Assembly (NCBI RefSeq): GCF_004365875.1
Contig: NZ_SODF01000002.1
Location: 682,001 to 746,000, forward strand
DNA from: Kribbella kalugense
Lineage (GTDB): Bacteria; Actinomycetota; Actinomycetes; Propionibacteriales; Kribbellaceae
Direction of reading: 5' to 3'
DNA: 64,000 nt
Shown here piece by piece: positions 52,042-60,201 of this stretch. Under the pieces are notes generated by a model, which did not search any database, was not told the DNA's origin, and worked only from the letters and a program-made list of their open reading frames with translations. A program made the translations under genes and the position numbers. The number at the start of each line of letters is the position of its first letter. Within the stretch, counting starts at the first letter, position 1.

Positions 52042-53238
52042 TTAGGACGGGTTCTCGGCGTGGGTCAGCGTCTCCCACGCGACGAACAGGTTGTTCGAAC
52101 CCGCCGGACGCTTGGACTCGGTCAGGGCCTGGGTGTTCGCCATCGCGATCCCCAAGCGGGTGTGCAGCGCGTTGTAGCCGACCTCGGTGATCGGGCCGAG
52201 GCCGCGGTTCACCGAGCCGCCGCAGAGCCACGACGGGACCGGCTCGAGATTGCGCTCCCAGCGGGACTGGAACCCGAGGGCCTGACGAAGTCGCTCACCG
52301 AACTCCGGGTACATGTCGATGCCCTGGATCCGGGCCGTTTCCAGCACATGTGAGATCGACGAGATGCCGTAGCCGGTGTGGGTGAAGTCGCGGCAGGTCT
52401 CCTGAGTCAAGCCTGTCACGAACGTCCCCTGGCCCTGCCAGTAGCTGACGATCTTGTCGCGGGTGTTGAGGTTCTGGCTCGGCACCGTCTTCGGCAGCGC
52501 GCCGTCGGACTCCAGGTACACGTACGCCGGGACCCGCAGCCGGTAGAGCGCGATCGACTTGTCGTAGATCGTCTTGTCCTCCAGGAACACACCGATGCCC
52601 TGAAGGGCCTCGGTCATGCTCAGTTCCCAGTTCCCGTTGGAGTTCGAGCCGTTGATCATCTTCGGCACGTACACGTTGCGCAGCATGGTCGCGAACCGGC
52701 CTGAATTCGGCCAGTTCCCGTAGAGGTACTTGATGATCTCGGCGGCCTTCGGCCACGAGGACGCGGACCACGCGGTCTGCAGCGGCGCGTTGCTGTTGGT
52801 GTGGTCCGTGATCGTCGCCGACCACGCATCCATCAGCTGGATCGACTTCTGCGCGTAGGCGGTGTTGCCGGTCAGATACCAGAGCAGGGCATCGGTGTAC
52901 GCCGCGATGGCGTCCTCGCGCTCGTCGGTGCAGCCGAGGTTCGGATCGGAGTACGGGCCGCATTCGACCACGGCTCGCGGTTTCGGCGTACGGGAGAGCG
53001 AGGCGTACGAGCTGCTCTTCGCCTGGTTGAACGCGTTGGTCCACGGCTGCGCGCCGGCCTGCACCTTGGCCTTGACGAAGTCGAGCTGAGCCCGGCTCAC
53101 ACCAACACCGGGATGGGTAAACGTGGCCGGCGCGTCTACGGCGGCCGGTGCGTTCGTGGAGGCAATCGCTGGACTGCTGAGTGTCCCGGCAACCAGCGCA
53201 GCACAAGCTGCAGCCAGCACCAGAGGTTTCTTCTTCAT
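52042..53238 (-). CDS. Exported alginate-lyase-like polysaccharide-degrading protein
   Basis: 398 residues from the ATG at 53238. A Sec signal covers about 1-27 ('KKKPLVLAAACAALVAGTLS'). The mature part is an (alpha/alpha)-type domain as in the alginate lyase family: repeats of long helices, 'AIAAYTDALLWYLTGNTAYA', 'NGSNSNGNWELSMTEALQGI', and 'QETCRDFTHTGYGISSI', where Asn, His and Tyr residues typical of the lyase site occur. Acts on an acidic polysaccharide outside the cell; the true substrate is uncertain. Its upstream region contains the long hairpin element. Confidence 0.82.
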   Translation of the reverse strand: MKKKPLVLAAACAALVAGTLSSPAIASTNAPAAVDAPATFTHPGVGVSRAQLDFVKAKVQAGAQPWTNAFNQAKSSSYASLSRTPKPRAVVECGPYSDPNLGCTDEREDAIAAYTDALLWYLTGNTAYAQKSIQLMDAWSATITDHTNSNAPLQTAWSASSWPKAAEIIKYLYGNWPNSGRFATMLRNVYVPKMINGSNSNGNWELSMTEALQGIGVFLEDKTIYDKSIALYRLRVPAYVYLESDGALPKTVPSQNLNTRDKIVSYWQGQGTFVTGLTQETCRDFTHTGYGISSISHVLETARIQGIDMYPEFGERLRQALGFQSRWERNLEPVPSWLCGGSVNRGLGPITEVGYNALHTRLGIAMANTQALTESKRPAGSNNLFVAWETLTHAENPS

Positions 53239-53271
53239 GGGCGGTGTCCTGTCTTCGGGGCGGTGGACACT

Positions 53272-53455
53272 TGCGCTTCCCCCACGTGCCCTGTGCCGGC
53301 TGTCACTCGAGTGATTGCGGTGTTCAGGTGCGTGCATCGCGGTGCCGGAGCGAAGGCCTCGATGTTGGTTCATCGTGGCCTTTGCTCCGGTGCCGCGAGG
53401 TGCGTGCCTGGGCGCCGCAAGCGCCGAGTGCCAGCCGGCACAGGGCACAAGCGCA
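53272..53455 (+). ncRNA. 184-base extended hairpin with G:U-compatible arms (candidate structured RNA or palindromic element)
   Basis: Left arm 53286-53364 and right arm 53371-53448 pair around a 6-base loop (TTGGTT, 53365-53370). I count about 61 Watson-Crick and 10 G:U pairs, three mismatches, and one 5x4 internal loop. An outer TGCGCTT/AAGCGCA pair (53272-53278 with 53449-53455) extends it across a 7-base bulge. All ten transition differences between the arms are G:U in a rightward transcript and would be A:C in a leftward one. It lies between the lyase gene and the remains of a Tat-signal gene. It could also be a mobile palindromic repeat; no tested function. Confidence 0.6.
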
Positions 53456-53578
53456 GGGTCTTTGCGAAAGTTTGACGACGGACGGTGAGGGCGTCAACAT
53501 CTCAGCAGGAACAAAATTCACTTCGGAACAAAACAGGAGAATTTCCCAGCTCAGTGGAACAAAGTGAGGATCTGTCCC

Positions 53579-53796
53579 ATGAAACGACGCCAGTTCCTGA
53601 CCGTCGGAACCGCAGTCATGGCCGGCCCGGCACTACCCTCCGTCACCACCCCGCCGTCCCCCGCAGCGTGGTCCGGTACCTGAACTACACCCGCGGGTGG
53701 GCCGAGCAGCACGCGTACGGCATCCCCGGCGGCGTCACCACCCGGCACGCCGACAACTGGCAGGTCTCGCGAGTTAGTGACCGAGCTGACTGGTGA
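53579..53796 (+). pseudogene. Remnant of a Tat-exported protein gene (frameshifted and truncated)
   Basis: An ATG at 53579 with a GTGAGGA ribosome site opens a Tat-like signal ('MKRRQFLTVGTAVMAGPALP') that stops after 34 codons at 53681-53683. Just before this, near a run of C at 53658-53662, the coding character moves to another frame and continues ('VVRYLNYTRGWAEQHAYGIP', then 'GGVTTRHADNWQVS') until a TGA at 53794-53796. A single indel would join the two parts, giving about 70 residues, still far too short for an enzyme. The 3' end overlaps the convergent PPOX gene. Original family not recognised. Confidence 0.6.
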
Positions 53797-54166
53797 TGCG
53801 CTCGACCACGATGCTCGTCGTGTAGCGCGTCGTACCCGGCGGCTCGACATCGTTCCAGTCGCCGGTGTACTTCCGCGCCACCGCCTGCTCCAGCGCCAGC
53901 TCCGGATCGGGCACCAGGTCGTCGATCCGGCCCCGGAGTTCGACGTAGTACGTCGGCCGGGCCGGGTCGACGATCACCACCGAGATCAACGGGTTCCGCT
54001 GCAGGTTCCGCAGCTTCTGCCGCCCGTCGACCAGGCTGATCCGCACCCGCTCGCCGTCCCAGAGGAACCACAGCGGCGTCACCTGCGGCTCGCCGCGTTT
54101 GCCGATCGTGCCCACCATCGCGACCGCCGTCGACGACAGCAGGTCATGAAACTCCGCTGGGATCAT
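53774..54166 (-). CDS. PPOX-class (pyridoxamine 5'-phosphate oxidase-like) flavoprotein, possibly F420-dependent
   Basis: 130 residues from the ATG at 54166. A split beta-barrel protein: 'VAMVGTIGKRGEPQVTPLWF', 'VRISLVDGRQKLRNLQRNP' and 'ISVVIVDPARPTYYVELRG'. The size and sequence fit the actinobacterial group of small PPOX proteins, many of which bind F420 rather than FMN. The cofactor cannot be proved from the sequence alone. It is downstream of, and in the same direction as, the TetR gene. Confidence 0.85.
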   Translation of the reverse strand: MIPAEFHDLLSSTAVAMVGTIGKRGEPQVTPLWFLWDGERVRISLVDGRQKLRNLQRNPLISVVIVDPARPTYYVELRGRIDDLVPDPELALEQAVARKYTGDWNDVEPPGTTRYTTSIVVERITSQLGH

Positions 54167-54203
54167 TGGCCGACCATAGTTCCCGGTGGGCCCAACGCTG
54201 GGC

Positions 54204-54794
54204 TCAGCGCGCCTGGGTCGCCAGTTCGCCGGTGTGAACGCCGGCCGCGTCGAGGAGGACTGACGCGGTGGCGGCGCCGATGCCGCCGAGGGGCTGGGCG
54301 CGGACGACCGACCGCGCGCTGGCACCGTCGAAGATCATCGTGAGCTGGATGGCCAGGGTGGACGGGTCGTCGGCGCCGGCCGTCACCAGCTCGCGGTGGA
54401 AGAAGTCGGTGAGCTGCTGCTTGAAGTGCCGCGCCACCACCGACCCCGGATGCTCCGGGTTCTTCAGCTCCACCGCCGTACTCACGTAGGGGCAGCCGAG
54501 GTAGTTGCCCGACGCAACCAGCTCGTCCTGGCGCTCGAACACGGTGAGGATCCGCTCCCGCGGCGACCGGTCGTCGTCGGCGCCCGGGTGCAGCAACACC
54601 TGGTACATCGGGCCGCGGCTGGCCAGGCTCTCCGCGATCAGCTCGTCCTTGGACCGGAACAGCTGGTACATCGACTTCTTCGACACCCCGGCCGCCTTGC
54701 AGAGCGCGTCCACTCCTATGTTGACGCCGTCGCGGTAGAAGAGTTCGCCCGCGGCATCGAGCAGCCGCTCGCGGGGTGTCGCCGAGGTGGTCAT
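54204..54794 (-). CDS. TetR-family transcriptional regulator
   Basis: 196 residues from the ATG at 54794. The helix-turn-helix region reads 'LLDAAGELFYRDGVNIGVDA', then 'CKAAGVSKKSMYQLFRSKDE'. The C-terminal domain contains 'GCPYVSTAVEL', as in the YcdC/AcrR-like branch. The divergent SDR gene is 89 bases away, and two 14-16 base palindromes lie between them, so autorepression together with control of the SDR is very likely. Confidence 0.92.
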   Translation of the reverse strand: MTTSATPRERLLDAAGELFYRDGVNIGVDALCKAAGVSKKSMYQLFRSKDELIAESLASRGPMYQVLLHPGADDDRSPRERILTVFERQDELVASGNYLGCPYVSTAVELKNPEHPGSVVARHFKQQLTDFFHRELVTAGADDPSTLAIQLTMIFDGASARSVVRAQPLGGIGAATASVLLDAAGVHTGELATQAR

Positions 54795-54826
54795 GGAACG
54801 AGGGTACCGGCTGGATTTGAATTCGG

Positions 54827-54840
54827 AAACCGATCGGTTT
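54827..54840. promoter_or_regulatory. Perfect 14-base palindrome, TetR operator 1
   Basis: AAACCGATCGGTTT is a perfect palindrome in the TetR-SDR gap. Its centre is 24 bases from that of a second, near-identical site, so two regulator dimers could bind with the same face offset by just over two turns. Confidence 0.72.
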
Positions 54841-54849
54841 ACAGTCATG

Positions 54850-54865
54850 GAAACAGATCGGTTTC
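54850..54865. promoter_or_regulatory. Near-perfect 16-base palindrome, TetR operator 2
   Basis: GAAACAGATCGGTTTC differs from a perfect palindrome at one base pair and shares the GATCGGTTT half with the neighbouring site. It lies 18 bases before the SDR start, so it would block translation-proximal transcription of that gene. Confidence 0.68.
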
Positions 54866-54883
54866 TAGCATCGGAGTTCTCAG

Positions 54884-55585
54884 ATGACCTCACTCGAAGG
54901 CGCCGTCGTCCTGGTCACCGGCGGGCAGCGCGGGATCGGCAAGGCGATCGTCGACGACCTGCTCAGCCGTGGCGCGGCGAAGATCTATGCGACCGCCCGC
55001 AGCCCTCGACCGAGTACAGACCCGCGCGTCGTCCCGCTGCCCCTGGAGATCACCGACCAGGCCTCGATCGACGCCCTGGCGGCGGCCGCTCCGGACGTGA
55101 CGATCCTGATCAACAACGCCGGCTCCAGCTCGCCGGACACTTACCTGGACAGCTCGCTCGAGGACGTCCGCGCCGTCTTCGACGCGAACTTCTTCGGCCC
55201 GCTCCAGCTCACCAAGGCGTTCGTACCGATCATCGAGCGCAACGGCGGCGGCCACATTCTGAACGCCCACTCGGCCCTGTCCTGGGTCGCCCGGCACGGC
55301 GCGTACTCCGCGACCAAGGCCGCGTTCTGGCTGCAGACCAACGCGATCCGCGTCGAACTGGTCAACCGCGGCATCGGCGTCACCGGCCTGCACATGGGGT
55401 ACGTCGACACCGACATGACGACCGCGGTCACGGCACCGAAGTCGCGCCCCGAGGACATCGCCAAGCACGCCCTCGACGGCATCGAGTCCGGCGCGTACGA
55501 AGTACTGGCCGACGACACCGCCCGCGGCGCCAAGGCCGGCGTCTCGGGTGACCTGAGCGCCGTCTACCCCGAGCTAGTCGGCTGA
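54884..55585 (+). CDS. Short-chain dehydrogenase/reductase
   Basis: 233 residues from the ATG at 54884. Rossmann motif 'VLVTGGQRGIG' (9-19), 'NNAGSSSPDT' (77-86) and the catalytic Tyr141/Lys145 in 'AYSATKAA'. Short SDR of the classical type with NAD(P)H use and unknown substrate. Control by the divergent TetR through the twin operators is likely; the ligand may be a substrate or product of this enzyme. The 3' end overlaps the convergent DJ-1/PfpI gene by 12 bases. Confidence 0.9.
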   Translation: MTSLEGAVVLVTGGQRGIGKAIVDDLLSRGAAKIYATARSPRPSTDPRVVPLPLEITDQASIDALAAAAPDVTILINNAGSSSPDTYLDSSLEDVRAVFDANFFGPLQLTKAFVPIIERNGGGHILNAHSALSWVARHGAYSATKAAFWLQTNAIRVELVNRGIGVTGLHMGYVDTDMTTAVTAPKSRPEDIAKHALDGIESGAYEVLADDTARGAKAGVSGDLSAVYPELVG

Positions 55586-56170
55586 CCTGTAGACATCGCG
55601 ATCGCGGGTGTACTCCATCGCACCCGCGATCCCGTCGGCGACGTCCGCTCCGAGCTCGCGCTCGACGACATGCAGCGCGAGATCAATCCCGCTGGTGATC
55701 CCGCCGGCGGTGATCAGCGTGCCGTCATCGACGACCCGGTTGGTCTTCAGCTCGGCACCGAACGCCTCCAGCTCGGCCCACGCACCACGGTTCGTCGTCG
55801 CCGGCCGGCCTTTCACCAGGCCGGCCTCAGCGAGCAGCATCGAGCCGGTGCACACCGAGCCGATCCACTGCAGTGAGGGCGCCAGCTCGGCGATCCTGGC
55901 CGTCATCACCCCACGACGGGCTTCGGCCCAGGCACCCTTCTCCGCGCGGTTCATCCACCCGCCGCCCGGGACGAACAACGCATCCGGCTGCCCCAGTCCC
56001 TCGGGTGCCTTGAACTGCAGCCCGTGCAGACCGGTCACCTCCGCCGGCCCGTCCAGCCCCACCACGGCCAGCTCGAACTCGGGCTGTCGCGCCGCGTGAC
56101 TCCAGACCTCGAACGGCCCCATCACGTCCATCTCGTCCACACCGTCGAACACCAGGATCTCGATTCGCAT
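55574..56170 (-). CDS. DJ-1/PfpI-family protein (isonitrile-hydratase-like)
   Basis: 198 residues from the ATG at 56170. Class I amidotransferase-like fold with the nucleophile elbow 'IGSVCTGSMLLAEAGL' (Cys107) and the supporting acid in 'GVDEMDVMGPFEVW'. 'GRPATTNRGAWAELEAFGA' and 'LITAGGITSGIDLALHVVER' are typical of the InhA/thiJ-like group that includes isonitrile hydratases and the sensor half of some AraC regulators. No AraC domain is attached here. Reaction not certain. Confidence 0.85.
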   Translation of the reverse strand: MRIEILVFDGVDEMDVMGPFEVWSHAARQPEFELAVVGLDGPAEVTGLHGLQFKAPEGLGQPDALFVPGGGWMNRAEKGAWAEARRGVMTARIAELAPSLQWIGSVCTGSMLLAEAGLVKGRPATTNRGAWAELEAFGAELKTNRVVDDGTLITAGGITSGIDLALHVVERELGADVADGIAGAMEYTRDRDVYRSAD

Positions 56171-56248
56171 ACCCCCACCCAACCGGCCTCGCTCAGGTAC
56201 GGACCAGTGGCCACGAAGCCGCCATTCGCAAGGATCTGGCCAACACTT

Positions 56249-56569
56249 TTAGACCAGTACGTCGGTGGCCTTGTGCGTGCGGTCGACGCCCTCGACAAAG
56301 ATCACCACACCGTCGGAGTTCTCGGTCCGCAGCGGCAGGATCTCGCGGTAGTCCGGCGACTCGTACCAGTCCCGCAGGTGGTCGTAGTCCGGGAACTCGA
56401 TCACGATCGGCGCCCCCTCCCACTCACCCTCGATCTGCGCAGGCTTCGCGCCGTGCACGATGAAGTGACCGTCGTACGGCGCCAGCGTCTCGTCGATCCG
56501 CTCGAGGTACTCGACGATGCCGGCGCCCATCCGGACGTTGCGCAGGTAGGCGATCGCGTAGGCCTTCAT
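56249..56569 (-). CDS. DUF1330 (ferredoxin-like fold) protein
   Basis: 106 residues from the ATG at 56569; an ATG at 56581 is another option. A dimeric alpha/beta-barrel fold is expected from 'YAIAYLRNVRMGAGIVEYLE', 'GHFIVHGAKPAQIEGEW', and 'PIVIEFPDYDHLRDWYESPD', the DUF1330 hallmark. Function unknown. The gene stands alone, 102 bases from the divergent kinase gene. Confidence 0.85.
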   Translation of the reverse strand: MKAYAIAYLRNVRMGAGIVEYLERIDETLAPYDGHFIVHGAKPAQIEGEWEGAPIVIEFPDYDHLRDWYESPDYREILPLRTENSDGVVIFVEGVDRTHKATDVLV

Positions 56570-56671
56570 TCTCTGTTCCATGGCTTCAGCCTCGACCACG
56601 CGGAGAGTTCGCACGATTACCTCTGACGTCATCGGGACAGCTTGGTCTGATGCCGACGTACCGTAGATGCC

Positions 56672-58585
56672 ATGTCAGTAACAGGGGGACCGCCATCCAC
56701 CCATGCGGAGGAGGTGGAAGAAGAGCGGGTCGGGCCGTACCGGTTGATCCGGCGGCTCGGGCAGGGCGGCATGGGTGTCGTCTACCTGGCCGAGGGGACC
56801 GAAGGCCAGGAAGTCGCGCTCAAGGTACTGCGGCCGCACGTGGCAGACGACCCGATCGCACGGGCCCGGTTGCAGCGCGAAGCGACCACACTGCAGAAGG
56901 TGGACCACCCCGGTGTGGCCGGCATCCTGGACCACGACCTGGAGGCTGACCGGCCTTACCTGGTGACCCGGTTCGTCCCAGGCCGACCGCTGGACGAGCA
57001 CGTGGACGAGCGCGGCCCGCTGACCCCGCGCAAGTGGCTGCCGGTGGCGGGGTGCCTGGCTGAGTCGCTGCAGGCGATCCACGCGGTCGGAGTGATCCAC
57101 CGCGACCTGAAGCCCGGCAACGTGATGATGTTCAACGGCAAGCCGGTGATGATCGACTTCGGCATCGCCCAGGCCGCCGACGACCTCCGACTCACCCAGA
57201 CCGGTCTGGTGATCGGTACGCCGGGTTACCTGGCTCCTGAGCTCATCGAGGGCGAGATGGTGTCGGAGTCCGCGGACTGGTGGGGCTGGGCTGCCACTGT
57301 GGCGTTCGCCGCGACCGGACGCCGGCCGTTCGGCAAGGGACCGTTCGAGGCAGTGCTGGCCCGGGTGCACTCCGGTCACGCCGACCTGGAGGGACTGGAC
57401 CCGCGGCTGAAGCCCCTGCTCGCTGCGGCGTTGTCGCCGGGCAAGGCCGATCGTCCGACGCAGGAAGAGATCATGGCCGGCCTCAGCCGGTACTCCGAGG
57501 GCCGCGACGCACTGCCGCCACGCGAGACGCCGACCGTGGCCGCTGTACCGCCGACCCGGGTGGTCACGAAGCTGATGCCGACGGAGGCCGAGGGGCCGAC
57601 ACCAACTGAAGTAGCGCAGCTGGTGCCGCCGGTGATCCCGCCGCTCTCGGCGTTCGCACCGATCCGGGACAGGCTCCGGGATGCGGCGGCGAAGAAGCCG
57701 GTCGCACCTGTGCACCCAGCGACCTACAGTCCGGCTCCGAACGCGGCTGCGCCGGCCGGGATGCCGTTGCCGTACCAGAGCGGCCCACCGGCGCCGTACC
57801 CGAACCAGGGTCCCTACCCGGGCCAGGCGCCGTACCCGAACCAATCGCCGTACTCGAACCAGCCGGTGCCCTACCAGCAGCCGAGCCAGCCGAGCCAGCC
57901 CGCACCGGTGCAACCTGCTCAGCCGGCCAAGGCTCCGCCGACCGGTCGGCGTACTGCGGTGATCATCGGCTTCATGGTCGCGCTGATCGGACTGATCGCG
58001 CTGACTCCGGTCATCGGCACAGCGAGCGCGGTAGTACTGCTCGTGCTGGCTCGAACAGTCGACCGTTCGAGCACAGCGCTGATGCGTCGCCGTCAGGTCC
58101 GCGGTCGATCCGGGAAGTCGGACGGCGTTGTCGCGGCAGCTGCCAGCCCGCTGCAGCTCGTGACCGCTTTCCTGGTCACGCTGCCGTGCCTGATCCTTCC
58201 GCTGATCATGGCGGTTGTTATCGGCGGCATCGTCACCGGTGTTGCCGCCACGGCGTACGACCTCACTTGGCAGCCACTGTCAGCCGTTGGCTTCGGCAGC
58301 GCCGCCCTGACTGCACTCTTCACGGCCTGGTGGGGCCCCGGCGGCAGCTCGCTGCGCCGAGGTGCCCACATCACTGCTCGCAACACCTTCCGCGCACAGT
58401 GGCTATCCGCGCTCGTCGCCGTGGCTCTGCTGGCGATCGGCGCTGTCACGTTCTACAAGGCCACGCAGGGCGCTGGCGCCGACTGGGCACGCAATCCGAT
58501 CGAGACGCCCAACATCCACCGCCCGACCCTCGGCGACCTTCGCAACGCGCCGTTCATCCGGGACCTCCCCATCATCGGCAACTGA
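56672..58585 (+). CDS. Polytopic membrane Ser/Thr protein kinase
   Basis: 637 residues. Residues 23-280 are a Hanks-type kinase: 'LGQGGMGVVYLA', Lys51, 'HRDLKPGNVMMF' (Asp145), 'IDFGIAQ' (Asp162), and an APE motif at 188-190. Residues 330-425 are a Pro/Tyr/Gln-rich linker with repeated 'PYPNQ' and 'PYSNQ' units. From about 428 to 600 there are four to six hydrophobic helices, and the C-terminus ends in a short polar tail. Most bacterial kinases of this class have one helix and an outside sensor, so this topology is unusual. Neighbours give no clear substrate; purA follows convergently. Confidence 0.87.
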   Translation: MSVTGGPPSTHAEEVEEERVGPYRLIRRLGQGGMGVVYLAEGTEGQEVALKVLRPHVADDPIARARLQREATTLQKVDHPGVAGILDHDLEADRPYLVTRFVPGRPLDEHVDERGPLTPRKWLPVAGCLAESLQAIHAVGVIHRDLKPGNVMMFNGKPVMIDFGIAQAADDLRLTQTGLVIGTPGYLAPELIEGEMVSESADWWGWAATVAFAATGRRPFGKGPFEAVLARVHSGHADLEGLDPRLKPLLAAALSPGKADRPTQEEIMAGLSRYSEGRDALPPRETPTVAAVPPTRVVTKLMPTEAEGPTPTEVAQLVPPVIPPLSAFAPIRDRLRDAAAKKPVAPVHPATYSPAPNAAAPAGMPLPYQSGPPAPYPNQGPYPGQAPYPNQSPYSNQPVPYQQPSQPSQPAPVQPAQPAKAPPTGRRTAVIIGFMVALIGLIALTPVIGTASAVVLLVLARTVDRSSTALMRRRQVRGRSGKSDGVVAAAASPLQLVTAFLVTLPCLILPLIMAVVIGGIVTGVAATAYDLTWQPLSAVGFGSAALTALFTAWWGPGGSSLRRGAHITARNTFRAQWLSALVAVALLAIGAVTFYKATQGAGADWARNPIETPNIHRPTLGDLRNAPFIRDLPIIGN

Positions 58586-58609
58586 CTGACAGGGAGGCCG
58601 GACGCGCCC

Positions 58610-59890
58610 TCAGAGCTGGACGATCTGGCTGCGCTCGGGGCCTACACCGATGGCAGAGATCCGCGCGCCACTAAGAGACTCGACTGCACGGACGTACGAC
58701 TGGGCCTCCTTCGGCAGGTCCTCGAACGTCCGGCACTCGGTGATGTCGTTGGACCAGCCGTCGAACTCCTCGTAGACCGGGCTCGCGTGGTGGAAGTCGG
58801 TCTGGGTCATCGGCATCTCTTCGTACCGGACGCCGTTCACCTCGTACGCGACGCAGACCGGGATCTTCTCGCGGCCGGTCAACGTGTCCAGCTTGGTGAG
58901 GACGAAGTCGGAGACGCCGTTGACGCGGGCGGCGTACCGGGCGATGACCGAGTCGTACCAACCACACCGGCGCGGCCGGCCGGTCGTCGTACCGAACTCG
59001 AAGCCCTGCTGACGCAGCCACTCGCCGTCGGCGTCCAGCAGCTCGGTCGGGAACGGACCCTCACCGACGCGGGTCGTGTAGGCCTTCACCACGGCCATCA
59101 CGCGGTCGATCCGGGTCGGCGGGATGCCGGTGCCGGTGCAGGCGCCCGCGGAGATCGCGTTCGAGGAGGTGACGAACGGATACGTCCCGTGGTCGACGTC
59201 CAGCAGCGTCGCCTGGCCGGCCTCCATCAGGACCGTCTTGCCTTCGTCGAGTGCCTTGTTCAGCAGGAGGCTCGTGTCGGCCACCATCGGCTTGAGGCGG
59301 TCGGCGTACCCGAGCAGCTCGTCGAGGACCTCGCGGATCTCGACCGCACGCCGGTTGTACACCTTCACCAGCAGCTGGTTCTTCTGCTCCAGCGCGCCGG
59401 TCACCTTCTGCTCGAGGATCTTCTCGTCGTACAGGTCCTGGATCCGGATGCCGATCCGGTTCATCTTGTCGGCGTACGTCGGACCGATGCCACGGCCCGT
59501 GGTCCCGATCTTCCGGCTGCCGAGGAACCGCTCGGTGACCTTGTCCAGCGTCCGGTTGTACGGCGGGATGACGTGGGCGCTCGCGCTGATCAGGAGGCGC
59601 GAGGTGTCGACCCCGCGGGCCTGCAGCGCGTCGAGCTCCTCGAACAGCACGTTGAGGTCCACCACGACGCCGTTGCCGATCACCGGGGTCACACCCGGCG
59701 TGAGGATGCCGCTCGGGAGCAGGTGCAGCGCGTACTTCTCGGATCCGATCACGACCGTGTGGCCGGCGTTGTTGCCGCCGTTGAACTTGACCACGTAGTC
59801 GATGACCTCGCCCGTGTTGCCGAGCAGATCGGTCGCCTTGCCTTTGCCCTCATCGCCCCACTGGGCGCCGACGAGCACGATTGCGGGCAT
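58610..59890 (-). CDS. purA: Adenylosuccinate synthetase
   Basis: 426 residues from the ATG at 59890, with a GGAGGG ribosome site. It joins aspartate to IMP with GTP, the first step to AMP. GTP-binding '[16 protein letters not shown]' at the start, '[20 protein letters not shown]' in the middle, and '[13 protein letters not shown]' near 300. Standard length. Its upstream leader contains a PHO-box-like direct repeat. It is convergent with the kinase gene. Confidence 0.96.
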   Translation of the reverse strand: MPAIVLVGAQWGDEGKGKATDLLGNTGEVIDYVVKFNGGNNAGHTVVIGSEKYALHLLPSGILTPGVTPVIGNGVVVDLNVLFEELDALQARGVDTSRLLISASAHVIPPYNRTLDKVTERFLGSRKIGTTGRGIGPTYADKMNRIGIRIQDLYDEKILEQKVTGALEQKNQLLVKVYNRRAVEIREVLDELLGYADRLKPMVADTSLLLNKALDEGKTVLMEAGQATLLDVDHGTYPFVTSSNAISAGACTGTGIPPTRIDRVMAVVKAYTTRVGEGPFPTELLDADGEWLRQQGFEFGTTTGRPRRCGWYDSVIARYAARVNGVSDFVLTKLDTLTGREKIPVCVAYEVNGVRYEEMPMTQTDFHHASPVYEEFDGWSNDITECRTFEDLPKEAQSYVRAVESLSGARISAIGVGPERSQIVQL

Positions 59891-60138
59891 CTCAGCCCTC
59901 CTCTTCACGCGCCGGACTGACAACCTCACACCGCGTGGCTGCCGACGCTGGAAACGGTGAAGCCCGGAGACGTTCACCGGACGTTCATCCGGTAACGCAT
60001 CCAGGCCCTTACGACCAGATCCTACCGGACCCGGGCGTCAGCGTTTCGGGCCTGTCCACAATCCTCAAGCGACCGTTTCAAGTCTCTGTTGCATCAAGTG
60101 ATGGGTTGCCATTTAGCGTGATCGCGTGCACACTCTTA
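59891..60138. other. purA upstream region
   Basis: 248 bases without a gene. It holds the PHO-box-like repeat at 59972-59993 and a possible leftward -10 hexamer TAGGAT at 60019-60024, which would give an untranslated leader of about 120 bases. No convincing -35 element or riboswitch core is seen. Confidence 0.35.
59972..59993 (+). promoter_or_regulatory. PHO-box-like direct repeat upstream of purA
   Basis: GTTCACCGGAC and GTTCATCCGGT follow each other at exactly 11-base spacing, matching the 11-base direct-repeat units recognised by PhoP in Streptomyces and its relatives (core GTTCAC/T-C). It lies 82 bases upstream of purA, and would be just downstream of the proposed -10. PhoP binding here is inferred. 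Confidence 0.5.
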
Positions 60139-60190
60139 GTCAGCGGCCCGCCGAAACTGCCGCAGGGGACGGTTCCGGCGGGCCGCTGAC
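60139..60190 (-). terminator. Hairpin terminator after the VOC gene
   Basis: A perfect 15-base stem, 60139-60153 with 60176-60190 (outer arm GTCAGCGGCCCGCCG), encloses a 22-base loop. It begins 11 bases past the stop of the leftward VOC gene and would also insulate purA. Confidence 0.75.
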
Positions 60191-60201
60191 CTCTGTCCGG
60201 G

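Noticed and set aside
53272-53455. Reading the long hairpin as a retron msd stem
   Set aside because: No reverse transcriptase gene in the window and no a1/a2-type flanks found, so there is no support.
52801-53475. Rightward open frame through the lyase 5' region and hairpin
   Set aside because: Antisense to the lyase signal peptide and crossing a palindrome; composition is non-protein-like.
59891-60138. Riboswitch upstream of purA
   Set aside because: I looked for a purine- or PRPP-type aptamer core and saw none; only the direct repeats stand out.
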